Shown: in pieces, positions 1 through 8,760 of the stretch | Position numbering within the stretch: position 1 is the first letter of the stretch | How the letters are laid out: each line of letters begins with the position of its first letter | NCBI GenBank assembly: GCA_051984675.1 | Contig: JBPYFK010000158.1 | Span: 1 to 55,029, forward strand | Origin: JBPYFK01 sp051984675 | GTDB taxonomy: Bacteria > Actinomycetota > Actinomycetes > Mycobacteriales > Pseudonocardiaceae | Length of the DNA stretch: 55,029 nucleotides | Direction: 5' to 3' | Made by a program: the position numbers and the translations under genes | The notes under the pieces: generated by a model | Databases searched by the model: none | The model's input: the letters and a program-made list of their open reading frames with translations, nothing else | What the model was told of the DNA's origin: nothing

Positions 1-2
1 AG

Positions 3-617
3 CGCGGCTGGTGGCAGCGGGACTGCCCGGACTTCGGGGAACGTCAACGAACGCTGATCTCGCTGGAGTCGAAGGCCGACAACATCGTCAACTTCGAGGG
101 CATGCTGGTTCCCGGCCTGTTGCAGACGGGGGAGTACACCCGCGCGGTGATGGTCGAATGCATGATGGTGCCCGAGACCGAGATCGAGCAGCGGATGGTC
201 ACTCGCCTTCGTCGGCATTCTGTTCTGATGCGCCAGCACCCGCCGGAACTCCTGGCCATCATCGATGAGCTGGTACTCCATCGAGTCGTAGGCGGAGCAG
301 ACGTCCAGCGTAGGCAACTGGAGTATCTGGTCGAAGCTGCCGCACGACCCAATATCCGCATCCGAGTCGTGCCCAGCTCGGACCGAGCGCATGCGGGTAT
401 CAACGGGTCCTTTGCGGTGCTGAGTCAAGCGGAAGGCCCGACGGTGGTGTTCTTGGAGAACCTCACGTCGAGCCTGTTCGTGGAAGAGCGTGCGGAGGTA
501 GCCACCTACCAGCTCGCAGTTCGGAACCTCTTGTCGCTGGCGCTCGATGAGCCCAAGTCAGTAGAGTTTGTTGCCAGCTTGGCAAAGCGACTGGAGACGA
601 AAGCGAGCGACGCATGA
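3..617 (+). CDS. XRE-type regulator with DUF5753 (Scr1/WhiJ-like), 5'-truncated
   Basis: Only the C-terminal part of a DNA-binding regulator is present, because the frame is open to the left edge and enters as RGWWQRDCPDFGERQ. The visible part is the DUF5753 ligand or partner domain, with the family hallmark LVPGLLQTGEYTRAV followed by a region predicting alternating helices and strands. The N-terminal helix-turn-helix must lie before the window. It overlaps the DUF397 gene downstream by four bases (ATGA), the usual two-gene arrangement in actinomycetes in which the small DUF397 protein is thought to antagonise or assist the regulator. A complete homologue of the same pair is at 35.7 kb. The family call is firm; target genes are unknown. 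Confidence 0.85.
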   Translation, partial: RGWWQRDCPDFGERQRTLISLESKADNIVNFEGMLVPGLLQTGEYTRAVMVECMMVPETEIEQRMVTRLRRHSVLMRQHPPELLAIIDELVLHRVVGGADVQRRQLEYLVEAAARPNIRIRVVPSSDRAHAGINGSFAVLSQAEGPTVVFLENLTSSLFVEERAEVATYQLAVRNLLSLALDEPKSVEFVASLAKRLETKASDA

Positions 618-820
618 GGTCGACGGAGCTGAAGGATCTGACCTGGCGGAAGAGCAGCTACAGCGGCACTCAGGAGAACTGCGTCGAGGCCGCGTTCGCG
701 CCCGAAGGGGTCGCGGTCCGGGATTCCAAGGACCCGGACGGCCCGGCCCTGCTTGTCGCTGGCAGGACGTTCACGGACTTCCTGGTCGCTGTCCGCGAAG
801 ACCGCCTGAGCAGGGCATAA
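614..820 (+). CDS. DUF397 domain protein (BldB-like small partner)
   Basis: A 68-residue protein made almost entirely of one DUF397 domain: the LTWRKSSYSGTQENCVEAA opening, the AVRDSKDPDGPALLV core and the FTDFLVAVRE tail are all recognisable. Its ATG overlaps the stop of the preceding DUF5753 regulator, implying translational coupling. Proteins of this family (BldB in Streptomyces) form small dimers and act with the HTH-DUF5753 partner in developmental or antibiotic control; that role is known for the family and inferred here. Confidence 0.85.
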   Translation: MRSTELKDLTWRKSSYSGTQENCVEAAFAPEGVAVRDSKDPDGPALLVAGRTFTDFLVAVREDRLSRA

Positions 821-843
821 CGGGCTTCAGCGTCGGGCTGCGG

Positions 844-1446
844 TCAGTAACGCAGTCTCCACCCACGCCCTCCCACGGCATTCCATTCGCGTTCCCACTG
901 CCGGCCCGCGTACACGTAGGCGACCCGATGCACGGCCAGGATGAGACCCGTGCAACACACCAACCCCGCCGTGACGACTGCCAGGACCACCAGCACGGAT
1001 CGGCCGACGACCGTGGCTGGCGTCGCCGGGCTTTCCGTGACGTGACCGAAGCTGTCCAACCAGACCGTGACGGCCGTTCCCTGGGCACTGCCACCGGGAA
1101 CGTTGACGGTGGCCGATTGGGAGCCGCCGGGGACCGGCCACTGAACGACGGCCGGAACCGACGGTAGCTGACCGGTCGTCTCGGTGGGGATCGCGTTGGA
1201 CGAAGCGTCCGTGGTCAGCACGGCCGCGACTGGTCGCGCGTTCGTGGCCGATCGCGCTGCCTGCTGCGACTCATGCTGGTAGATCCGCAGTCCAAGGAAC
1301 ACAGCCAGCGGAAGCGCTGCGAGGCCGAGCAGCGCGATCGCGGCGGTCACGGCCGCGGTGACGCGGTCCACCGTGCGTCGGAGCGGGTTCCGCCTGAGCC
1401 TCAGGGCATGCATCACCCACCTGAGGTGAAAGCGGAGCGGTGTCAC
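844..1446 (-). CDS. Rv1733c-family two-TM membrane protein
   Basis: A protein of about 200 residues with a basic N-terminus, one membrane segment near residues 29-55, an extracytoplasmic middle rich in Thr, Pro and Val, and a second membrane segment near 145-175 followed by YVYAGRQWEREW. This topology and the motif TVWLDSFGHVTESP match the Rv1733c-like family of actinobacterial membrane proteins of unknown function. The frame is open upstream to 1602, but the GTG at 1446 has a GGAGGA ribosome site five bases ahead and gives the family's usual start (VTPLRFHLRWV), so it was chosen. It is transcribed away from the DUF397 gene. Function is not known. Confidence 0.7.
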   Translation of the reverse strand: MTPLRFHLRWVMHALRLRRNPLRRTVDRVTAAVTAAIALLGLAALPLAVFLGLRIYQHESQQAARSATNARPVAAVLTTDASSNAIPTETTGQLPSVPAVVQWPVPGGSQSATVNVPGGSAQGTAVTVWLDSFGHVTESPATPATVVGRSVLVVLAVVTAGLVCCTGLILAVHRVAYVYAGRQWEREWNAVGGRGWRLRY

Positions 1447-1686
1447 GGCATTCCTCCTCCCGGATCGGGGTTTCCGAGTGGTTCGCCCGCCGTACTGGGA
1501 ACCGTTGGCCCGTGCGAGCTGAGCAGCCGTGGTGCGGCGGCTATGGTGCGGATCGAGCGGGGAATGACCGGCGCAGGAAGGGCTTCCGGTTCCGTCACAC
1601 AACGTCGGGGACGGCAGGTTCAGTACACCACTGTAACGGTTCGATGTACTTCGCTTGACATGCCCCTCGGTTGTTGCTCATCACAC

Positions 1687-3075
1687 TTACCAGTGCCAGG
1701 TCAACTCGGGTTGGTTCGGAGCGCAGCTGGTGATGGTGAGCCTGGCGTCTGGCATGACCGGATCGGCCTGATACAGGCATTGGTCGCCTGACCGGAGGTG
1801 GCCGTCCGGTTCGCGGGTCCACCTCTGGTTCGCCGCTCCGTCACAGACCGCGACCGTGGGTCCGTTCGACGCGGTCAGGCATCGGCCGTCCAGACGGGTC
1901 CTGATCGTGTCGCCCTCGAACGACCACGCCTGAGCCGAGGTGCGGTTGCACGCGTAGGTCTGGACCTCGCCGTTTCCCGAGGCACCGTTCTTGACGTCGA
2001 GACAGCGTTCCGCCGGTGCGCTGGAGGAGTTCGTGGACCCGATGTCGGACAGGATCTCGCCACCGTCGGGGGAGCGGTGGGCCCTCGGATACTGCTTGGT
2101 GACCCAGTTGGCGTAGTCACCCGGCAACGGCTGCGGCTGGCACGACTGATCCGGCTGGTAACAGCCTTCATGCCGGTCGTACTCGTTGACGACAGCGGTC
2201 TTGTCGTCCGTTTGCTGCGGCGTCAGATTGCGCGGCAGCGGGGACATGTTGTACCCGAGGTACGGCCCCACCTTGGGCTGGCGATCGGCCTGGTATGCGG
2301 CTTTCCGGAAGTACCGGGCTCCGATCCCGTGATCGCTGTGATCAGCCGAGCCGCCGGCGTCGTACCCGAAGGATGTGTTGTCGTAATCGAGGGTGAGGAT
2401 CCGTTGGGCGTCGCTGCGGTTGATCAGGCTGGTCAACGTGCCCAGCAGCTCTTGCTCCGGGTAACCGCGGTCGCTGGCGTTGTCAACTGGCTGGATCTTG
2501 GGGATCTGTCCGCGGATCAGCTTGAGGAGGCTCTGCTGCCCGTATCGTGGCGTACCGTTGCCGTTCGGCTCTCCGTCGGGAAGCCGGACGAAAGTCAACC
2601 GCACCCCTTCGCGACCATCGAGGGTGAAGGAAGCGAGACGGTGATCGTTGACGGTGAGATCGTGCTCCGTCCAACGGTTGGGGACCTGCGCCATCACCGC
2701 ATAGGCCGCGCGGGCGCCGTTCTCCCGGCTGGTCACGTAGTTGAGGTCGTTGCCGTCGTCGCCGGCGGTCAGAAAGATCGTGCTGACCGGGCAACCAGCC
2801 CGGACCGTCTGCTCTAGTTCTGGATTCAGAAACAGCAGATCGTCGTCTTGGTGCGCCACACCGGCCAGTGTGGGCTGGCAGGACAGCTTCGCCGCCGGCT
2901 CGCCATCGGATGGCTGAGACGTCGCGGCGGTCGGTGACCCGAGAGCGCCGACGAGTGCCACTGCGGTGGCGAACGGTCCGAACCGGCCTGGCTTCCTGGA
3001 CAAACCCTGTATGCGCACGCCTAAGACTCTCTGCGCCACAGCCGAGCGATGTGGTGTCGTCAGGACGACCATCAT
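1687..3075 (-). CDS. Secreted PIG-L family deacetylase with ricin-type lectin domain
   Basis: A protein of 462 residues. A hydrophobic stretch near residues 35-52 ending at SPTAATS looks like a signal peptide. The catalytic domain starts at AGVAHQDDDLLF (about 72-82), a variant of the AHxDDE zinc motif of LmbE/PIG-L N-acetylglucosaminyl deacetylases, and the second zinc motif is probably DHSDH near 245-249. Residues about 345-462 form a ricin-B beta-trefoil: CLDV, two QxW-type repeats (SAQAWSF, NQRWTR) and paired cysteines. The architecture suggests an exported enzyme that binds a polysaccharide through the lectin tail and deacetylates an amino-sugar; the substrate is unknown. It is followed on the same strand, upstream, by the lipid-linked sugar operon. 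Confidence 0.8.
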   Translation of the reverse strand: MMVVLTTPHRSAVAQRVLGVRIQGLSRKPGRFGPFATAVALVGALGSPTAATSQPSDGEPAAKLSCQPTLAGVAHQDDDLLFLNPELEQTVRAGCPVSTIFLTAGDDGNDLNYVTSRENGARAAYAVMAQVPNRWTEHDLTVNDHRLASFTLDGREGVRLTFVRLPDGEPNGNGTPRYGQQSLLKLIRGQIPKIQPVDNASDRGYPEQELLGTLTSLINRSDAQRILTLDYDNTSFGYDAGGSADHSDHGIGARYFRKAAYQADRQPKVGPYLGYNMSPLPRNLTPQQTDDKTAVVNEYDRHEGCYQPDQSCQPQPLPGDYANWVTKQYPRAHRSPDGGEILSDIGSTNSSSAPAERCLDVKNGASGNGEVQTYACNRTSAQAWSFEGDTIRTRLDGRCLTASNGPTVAVCDGAANQRWTREPDGHLRSGDQCLYQADPVMPDARLTITSCAPNQPELTWHW

Positions 3076-3102
3076 TCTTTCTGGTGTGGCGATTCACTGA
3101 CG

Positions 3103-5334
3103 TCAGCGAGTGACGTGCGCCTTCCTGCGTCCGTTCCTGTGACGGACGTGGATCAGTGCCAGCGCGACGGCTCCCGCCGCGCCGAGGGCCGCGACGAGGG
3201 CTGCGGGGCGCATCCACGGTGGCGACCAGGCGAGCTGGATTTCGCCCTGACGCGGTGCGTTGGGCGGAAGGTCGACTTCCAGCAGGCCGTCCGGCCCGGC
3301 TTGAGCCGGGACCTTGAGGTGACCGATCGTGGCGACGTAGCCGGGCCAGGCGATCCGCGCGAAGATCAACCGTGCCGGGCGGCTGTTCAGTCGCGTGAAC
3401 GCGAGCCTTTCGTGCCGGCTGTCTGGTGCCGTGTCCGCCGTGGTGTACAGGTTGGGGGACGCCCAGCTCAGCCGTCCGGCGGGCCAGGCTGCCGGGGGAC
3501 GTCGGTCGAGGACGGTCACCCGTGCGTTGCGTTCCTGCACCTGCCAGCCCGGCGGCACCGGCGGGTTGTCCAGCAGCCGGCGTTGCACGATCACCGTGTC
3601 GAGCCGGAGCAGATCCGCGAGCGGGGCTCCTGTTCCCGGCACCAGCTGCCACAACGCGGGATAGGCATTCGCGCAACTCGATCCGTGGTAGGTCAGGCAC
3701 AGCGCGTCCGCGAAGGTACCGAACCCCATGCCCGTATAGGAGTTGATGCTGTGCAGTCCCGCCGGAAGGTACTGGTTGCCGTCGAGAAGATCACGCCAGG
3801 CTGGACGCCCAGGGCGCGGGTCGCCAATGAGCCCGGGGTCGGAGATCTGGAAGACCTCACCGTGGTAGCGGTGGGTGAAATGCGCCCGCTCGTCGGCGAC
3901 CACGGCCGGGTAGCGGTACGGGCTGGCTGAGTGCGGTTCCACGAACCAGAGCGTCTGTAGCCCGAACGTCGCGACGGTGCCGATGTGCAGTACCGCGATC
4001 AGCCAACGGTGACCGCGGTGCTGGTAGGCCGCCAGCGCCCCGCCGGTGAGGGCCGCCAGCCCGACCAGCGTCGCGATCTCGGCGACGAGGTAGTCGGACG
4101 CGGGGTCAGCGGCCCATGCGAGATAGCCGTTGAAGATCAGCAAACCGCCGGTGACCGCCGTGCGCCGCCGCCGGTGATCCGTGCGCAATCCGCCGGAGAG
4201 CAGGACCGCCAGCACAACGGCGGCGGCGAGGTAACCGTAATGCAGCACGCGCAACGGCCAACGGAACATCCACAGTTCGCCTGGTCCGAGCGCCAGCAGC
4301 AGGAAGGTGACGGCCATGACCAGGCTTGCGGTGAGTTCCCGCCACCGCCGCGTCAGCCTGGGCCAGTTCAGCCAGGGGGCCAGGGGGAGCGCGAACCAGC
4401 AGAAGTAGACCGCCGGCTGCGTGAGCCCCGAAATCGCGGGCACGTAGTAGGGCAGGCTGAGGTTCACCAGATCACCCACGTGCGGGGTCAGCGGCTCGCC
4501 ATTGTTGCCCGCGATCCTGCTGTTGCGCCAGGTCACGTGCGAACTGAGCACGAGTGGGAGGTAGACCAGCGGGACCACGGCGGCGACCGTGGCCGAGACA
4601 GCAACCACGCGGCGCGCCGCTCGCCAGCGGCGCCGTACGAGGGTTTCGACGAGCACGCCGACCAGCACCAGGCAGACACCGAGCATGGCGTAGGGGTTTC
4701 CCGAGGTCACCCCCAGCGCACCGAGCGCGAAGACCCAGATGGGATTCATCGCCCCACGTGTCAGCCGGTGAGCGGCCCACCACAGGTAGGGAACCCACAG
4801 GAAGGCCAGCAAGGCGGCGGGCCAGATGGTCCCGTCGAGGTAGAACAGCGGGCCGCAGAAGGGCAGGGGCACGGCGAGTGCACTCGCCGCCCAGGGGCGC
4901 GCTCCGTATTCCCGGAACAGCAGGTAGCAGCCCAGCGCCAGGACGACGAACGCGACCGTTCGAATCACATCGCCGGCCGTGGCGAGGTTGGGCATGAGCG
5001 AGACGAACACCCACACCAACGCGTTGACTGGATTCCACACCCCGAACAGAGCTTCGACCGCCAGGTTGCCACCCATCCAGGAGTCAAGGTCCAGCAACGG
5101 CGGCCAGATGCCGTGGCGTACCTGTTCGCCGAGGTGGTACCACATCGGCAGGATCTGGGTGGCGGCGTCGTCGGTGTAGAACACCCACCGGTTTCGGGCC
5201 ATGGGCAGTTGCACCAGCGCCGCCACGAGAGCACACGTCACCGGCGCCGGCCATAATCGAGTTCTTCTACTCCCGGTGGCGTGCCGGGTTTTCGGCGCGT
5301 GTTGCGTTCTCGCTGGCGGTGCGGTGTCGAGCAT
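3103..5334 (-). CDS. YfhO-like/GT-C polytopic membrane glycosyltransferase candidate
   Basis: A protein of 743 residues with about a dozen hydrophobic helices, beginning after a basic 30-residue tail. The first external loop carries a double Asp (FYTDDAATQILP, D55-D56) followed by DLDSWMGGN and GVWNPVNALV, the pattern seen in YfhO/GT-C membrane proteins that use polyprenyl-phosphate sugars. The C-terminal third is a soluble extracytoplasmic domain and a final membrane helix precedes a basic end. Its start is four bases after the stop of the GtrA gene, so it is the last gene of a three-gene minus-strand operon and a good candidate for the transferase that uses the lipid-linked sugar outside the cell. 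The acceptor is unknown. Confidence 0.65.
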   Translation of the reverse strand: MLDTAPPARTQHAPKTRHATGSRRTRLWPAPVTCALVAALVQLPMARNRWVFYTDDAATQILPMWYHLGEQVRHGIWPPLLDLDSWMGGNLAVEALFGVWNPVNALVWVFVSLMPNLATAGDVIRTVAFVVLALGCYLLFREYGARPWAASALAVPLPFCGPLFYLDGTIWPAALLAFLWVPYLWWAAHRLTRGAMNPIWVFALGALGVTSGNPYAMLGVCLVLVGVLVETLVRRRWRAARRVVAVSATVAAVVPLVYLPLVLSSHVTWRNSRIAGNNGEPLTPHVGDLVNLSLPYYVPAISGLTQPAVYFCWFALPLAPWLNWPRLTRRWRELTASLVMAVTFLLLALGPGELWMFRWPLRVLHYGYLAAAVVLAVLLSGGLRTDHRRRRTAVTGGLLIFNGYLAWAADPASDYLVAEIATLVGLAALTGGALAAYQHRGHRWLIAVLHIGTVATFGLQTLWFVEPHSASPYRYPAVVADERAHFTHRYHGEVFQISDPGLIGDPRPGRPAWRDLLDGNQYLPAGLHSINSYTGMGFGTFADALCLTYHGSSCANAYPALWQLVPGTGAPLADLLRLDTVIVQRRLLDNPPVPPGWQVQERNARVTVLDRRPPAAWPAGRLSWASPNLYTTADTAPDSRHERLAFTRLNSRPARLIFARIAWPGYVATIGHLKVPAQAGPDGLLEVDLPPNAPRQGEIQLAWSPPWMRPAALVAALGAAGAVALALIHVRHRNGRRKAHVTR

Positions 5335-5338
5335 CGGT

Positions 5339-5830
5339 CTACTCCTTATTCCGCCGGACGGAAACGAAGTGCCCGTTCACAGTTGATTCCGCTGATCCGT
5401 CGCCGTGGCGACCGCACGCCCTCTCCCGGCGGGCCGGTCCCATGAGGATGATGCGAGAGACCATGAAGGTCGCTGGTACGGCCATGATTCCTCCCAGAAT
5501 CGTCGCGACTCGGGAATCGACGCGGGCCCCTTCCACGAGTACGTAGACCGCGAGCGTGCTCAAGCCGATATTGGTGAGGTTCGACAACGGGTACAGCAGG
5601 AACTTCCGCAGCGTCGGCCGCACCTGGAATGTGTAGTAACAGTTGACGAGATACGAAAACGACGTGGCGACCGTGGCCGCGATCAGATGCGCCACCAGGT
5701 ACGGCACGAACAGCCACATCGACAGGTACACCGCGTAGTGCACTGCGGTGTTGGCCACCCCGACCAGAAGGAACCGCCCGAATCGGTTCGAGGCGATTCG
5801 GCGGGTGATCGTCTGTAAGCGGGCGTACAC
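5339..5830 (-). CDS. GtrA-family membrane protein (probable lipid-linked sugar flippase)
   Basis: A protein of 163 residues with four membrane helices and the GtrA signature: FGRFLLVGVANTAVHYAVYL at the N-terminus and FSYLVNCYYTF after the second helix. GtrA-like proteins translocate polyprenyl-phosphate-linked glucose or related sugars across the membrane. The start codon lies directly against the stop of the upstream glycosyltransferase (5831) and the stop is four bases from the next start, so the three genes are one tightly packed operon. The tail beyond the last helix is basic and variable. The family call is secure; the sugar is unknown. Confidence 0.85.
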   Translation of the reverse strand: MYARLQTITRRIASNRFGRFLLVGVANTAVHYAVYLSMWLFVPYLVAHLIAATVATSFSYLVNCYYTFQVRPTLRKFLLYPLSNLTNIGLSTLAVYVLVEGARVDSRVATILGGIMAVPATFMVSRIILMGPARRERACGRHGDGSAESTVNGHFVSVRRNKE

Positions 5831-6877
5831 CTAGGAAGCCTCACTGACTGGCGCACCATCGGGCCTGGATCCGGCCGCGCCACCGCCCCACACCGCGGAC
5901 CGCTGCGCGGGGGGAGCGCAGGGCTGCTGGGCCTGCGCCTCGCCACCGTGCCCGCCCATCTCCTTGACCAGGAACAGCGGGCGCTGCTTGGATTCGGAGT
6001 AGATTCGGCCCATGTATTCCCCCATGATCCCGAGCACGAGCAGGTTGATTCCCCCGAACCCCGCGATGCTGACCATCAGCGTCGCATAGCCCGGCACGCC
6101 CACCCCGTGGACGAGCGTGTTCACGACGACGAAACCCGCGTAACAGAATGCCAATGCGGTGATCACGGTTCCGGCGTAGATGGCCAGTCGCAACGGTTTG
6201 CTATTGAATGAGATCACGCCGTCAATACCGTAGTTGATGAGCTTTCCGAACGACCATTTGGATTCGCCCGATCCGCGGGTGACATTGTCGTAGGACACGG
6301 TCGCGGTGTCGAAACCGATCCAGGCGAACAGTCCCTTCGAAAAGCGATTGCATTCAGGCATGGCGAGCAGTGCGTCAACAGCCCGCCGGGACAGGACGCG
6401 AAAGTCCCCCGCACCGTCCGCAAGGGAGACGTCGACCAGACGGTTCACCAACGCGTAGTACATCCGGGACAGTGCCGATCGCAGCACTGGCTCGCCCTGC
6501 CGGCTCCGCCGGGCGACGACCTGGTCGTAACCGGAATCGAGTAACGGGACCATCTGCTTGAGTAACTCTGGAGGATGTTGGAGATCGGCATCCAACATGC
6601 CAACCCGGGTGCCCTTGGCGTGGCGCAGTCCCGCGAGCAAGGCGGCTTCCTTGCCGAAATTCCGGCTGAGCCCGATGAAGCGGAATCCCGGGGTCTCCGA
6701 GCTGATCCGTCGTGCTTCCGCCAGGGTGCCGTCCGAACTCCCGTCGTCCACCAGGATCACTTCGTAGTCCTCGCAAAGATCCGACAACGTCGCGACCAAC
6801 GAGTCCCGAAGCCCGTCCAGGCTGGCTCTCTCGTTGAAACAGGGAACCACGATCGACAGATCCATCAATGCCCCCAT
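5831..6877 (-). CDS. GT2 polyprenyl-phosphate glycosyltransferase (GtrB/DPG-like)
   Basis: A family 2 glycosyltransferase with the DPM/GtrB layout: nucleotide-sugar motif LSIVVPCFNERASL at the start, ILVDDGSSDGT, the membrane-associated SRNFGKEAALLAGL, the metal-binding DAD in GMLDADLQHPPE, and two C-terminal membrane helices ending at MGEYMGRIYSESKQRP. It should attach a sugar to a polyprenyl phosphate at the inner face of the membrane, for flipping by the GtrA protein. The frame is open to 6958, but homology begins just after the ATGs at 6877 and 6865; 6877 was chosen, with 6865 (preceded by GGGGGC) as the alternative. The last 45 residues are low-complexity and not conserved. Confidence 0.85.
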   Translation of the reverse strand: MGALMDLSIVVPCFNERASLDGLRDSLVATLSDLCEDYEVILVDDGSSDGTLAEARRISSETPGFRFIGLSRNFGKEAALLAGLRHAKGTRVGMLDADLQHPPELLKQMVPLLDSGYDQVVARRSRQGEPVLRSALSRMYYALVNRLVDVSLADGAGDFRVLSRRAVDALLAMPECNRFSKGLFAWIGFDTATVSYDNVTRGSGESKWSFGKLINYGIDGVISFNSKPLRLAIYAGTVITALAFCYAGFVVVNTLVHGVGVPGYATLMVSIAGFGGINLLVLGIMGEYMGRIYSESKQRPLFLVKEMGGHGGEAQAQQPCAPPAQRSAVWGGGAAGSRPDGAPVSEAS

Positions 6878-7527
6878 GCTCGTTACTTGCCCCCGCCAAG
6901 CGCTGAGCCGAAAGTGATCGACAACCCCCCATCGTCGAGTTCTGCTCCCACCGAGCACCCGAACGGTACCCTAGGACTCGTTTGGCGAGTTTCGCGAAAC
7001 GGGACCGCGAGTACCGCCCGATCTAGGGACTGTATCCGCAAATTCGTGTCTTGTTTGTTGGCGGAAGGTCATCGTCAGTAACAAGAGACACCTGAATAGG
7101 TGGGAGCTTGCCCGGTTGGATGGGGTGTTCCGCGTCGCGTGTTCATCCGTTCGGGTTGGCTTTCCTGTGATGCCTCGGGCCGGCATTTCCTGCAGGGTGC
7201 CTACCCTGAGTTGTCCACTGCGCCGACACGGATGATTTGGGGACACCGGACCGGGTGGCAGCGGATGCGGACGGTCGCAGCTCCCTGTCTACTCGCGGGC
7301 ACGGTGTGGGGACTCTCGTGACTGCGGGGAGGGTTCGATGTCTCGTCTCGTTCGCGCGGCCGTGCTGGCCGCGATCACCTTCCGGTTAGCCGGCAGCTTC
7401 GCCGTCGCTGAGTGCCGTTCACGGTGGCTGCGGTGGCGGAGACGCTCTTGAGGCGACTCCAGCGGTCGTCGTACGCGCCAGCGACGACGACGGCTGACCC
7501 GGGTCGCGGGGGGCTTTCACCGCTGGG
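6878..7527. other. Intergenic region with one possible mini-ORF
   Basis: About 650 bases separate the glycosylation operon from the acyl-CoA dehydrogenase gene. No conserved protein could be read on either strand. The part nearest 6877 presumably holds the operon promoter. The only structured item is the short reading frame at 7338-7451, listed separately. Confidence 0.4.
7338..7451 (+). pseudogene. Possible remnant: signal-peptide-like mini-ORF
   Basis: An ATG four bases after a good GGGGAGGG ribosome site opens a 37-codon frame, MSRLVRAAVLAAITFRLAGS and a short basic tail. The basic start, hydrophobic run and small residues look like a secretion signal, but the frame stops before any mature domain. 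It may be the surviving 5' end of a lost exported protein or a chance frame. Confidence 0.2.
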
Positions 7528-8739
7528 TTACCGGATGTGCCGCCCCGACAGGGATCGGGCGATCACCAGCTGCTGGATCTGCTCGGTGCCTTCGAAGATG
7601 TCGTAGATCTTGGCGTCCCGATGCATGCGTTCGACCGGGAACTCCCGCGTGTAGCCGTTGCCGCCGAGGATCTGCATGGCGCGCTCGGTGGTCCAGGTGG
7701 CGACCCGGCCAGCCTTGAGCTTCGACATCGACCCTTCACCGGCGGTGAAGGGGACACCGTTGTGGCCCATCCACGCTGCCCGCCATACCAGCAGCCTCGC
7801 GGCGTCGATCTCCATGCGCATGTCAGCCAGGGTGAACGCGATCGACTGGTTGTCGATGATCGGCCGCCCGAAGGTATGCCGGTGCCGCGCGTAGTCCAAC
7901 GCGTACTCGTACGCAGCGCGGGCGATGCCGAGCGCCTGCGCGGCCACGGCTGGTCTGGTGAGCTCGAAGGTTTGCATCGCGGCCTGACCGGCGGCTCTAC
8001 CACCTTCGCGTGCGCGGGCGAGCCGCTCGTCAAGCTTGTCCTTGCCGCCGAGCAGGCAGCGGCCGGGAACGCGCACGTCGTCGAGGAAGACGTCCGCGGT
8101 GTGCGACGCCCGCAGCCCGTGCTTACGGATCTTGCGGGTGCTCTGCAGACCCGGCGTGCCCGGAGGAATGACGAAGGCGGCCTGCCCCTTCGCGCCGAGA
8201 TCCGGGTCGACCACGGCATGCACGACGTGGACGTTGGCGATGCCACCGTTGGTGGCCCAAGCCTTCTGACCGCTCAGGACCCACTCATCGGTGGCTTCGT
8301 CGTAGCGGGCGCGGGTGCGCATCGCGGAAACGTCCGAGCCGGCTTCGGGTTCGGAGACGCAGAAGGCCGCGACCTTCGGTTCAGCGACCTCGCCGAAGCA
8401 CTGCGGAATCCATTCCGCGAGCTGGTCGGGGGTGCCGGTGGCGAAGATGCCGGCCACCGCGAGGGTGGTCCCGACGATCCCCATGGCGATCCCGCCGTCA
8501 CCCCAGAACATCTCCTCGTACGTGATCGGCAGAGACAGCCCGGTCTCGTCGGCCCAGATCGTGGCCAGGGTGTCGAAGCTGTACAGGCCGATCTTGGCCG
8601 CTTCCTGGATGAGGGGCCAGGGCGTCTCCTCGCGCTCATCCCATTCCGCGGCGGCGGGGCGAATGGTCTTCTCCGCGAACCCGTGCACCCAGTTGCGCAG
8701 GTCGCGCTGTTCCTCGGTCAGTTCGAGGGAAATGCTCAT
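7528..8739 (-). CDS. Acyl-CoA dehydrogenase (FadE-type)
   Basis: A full-length flavoprotein of 403 residues that should introduce the 2,3-double bond into an acyl-CoA. The FAD-binding region has CVSEPEAGSDVSAM and WATNGG, the helical domain has YARHRHTFGRPIIDNQSI, and the C-terminus has ILGGNGYTREFPVERMHRDAK. The catalytic base of MCAD-type enzymes is present as Glu383 in YDIFEGTEQIQQL, unlike most of the steroid FadE proteins later in the window. It is not part of the KstR or KstR2 gene sets and has no box nearby. It lies upstream of a frame-broken gene and a wax ester synthase, so a role in ordinary fatty acid turnover is likely. Confidence 0.9.
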   Translation of the reverse strand: MSISLELTEEQRDLRNWVHGFAEKTIRPAAAEWDEREETPWPLIQEAAKIGLYSFDTLATIWADETGLSLPITYEEMFWGDGGIAMGIVGTTLAVAGIFATGTPDQLAEWIPQCFGEVAEPKVAAFCVSEPEAGSDVSAMRTRARYDEATDEWVLSGQKAWATNGGIANVHVVHAVVDPDLGAKGQAAFVIPPGTPGLQSTRKIRKHGLRASHTADVFLDDVRVPGRCLLGGKDKLDERLARAREGGRAAGQAAMQTFELTRPAVAAQALGIARAAYEYALDYARHRHTFGRPIIDNQSIAFTLADMRMEIDAARLLVWRAAWMGHNGVPFTAGEGSMSKLKAGRVATWTTERAMQILGGNGYTREFPVERMHRDAKIYDIFEGTEQIQQLVIARSLSGRHIR

Positions 8740-8760
8740 CGAGTCCTCGCGTTGTCCGTG

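Noticed and set aside
3985..5256. 423-codon plus-strand frame opposite the YfhO-like gene
   Set aside because: Gln/Arg/Gly-rich shadow of a membrane protein gene.
7100..7321. 73-codon frame between the sugar operon and the acyl-CoA dehydrogenase
   Set aside because: Trp/Gly/Arg text and no ribosome site.
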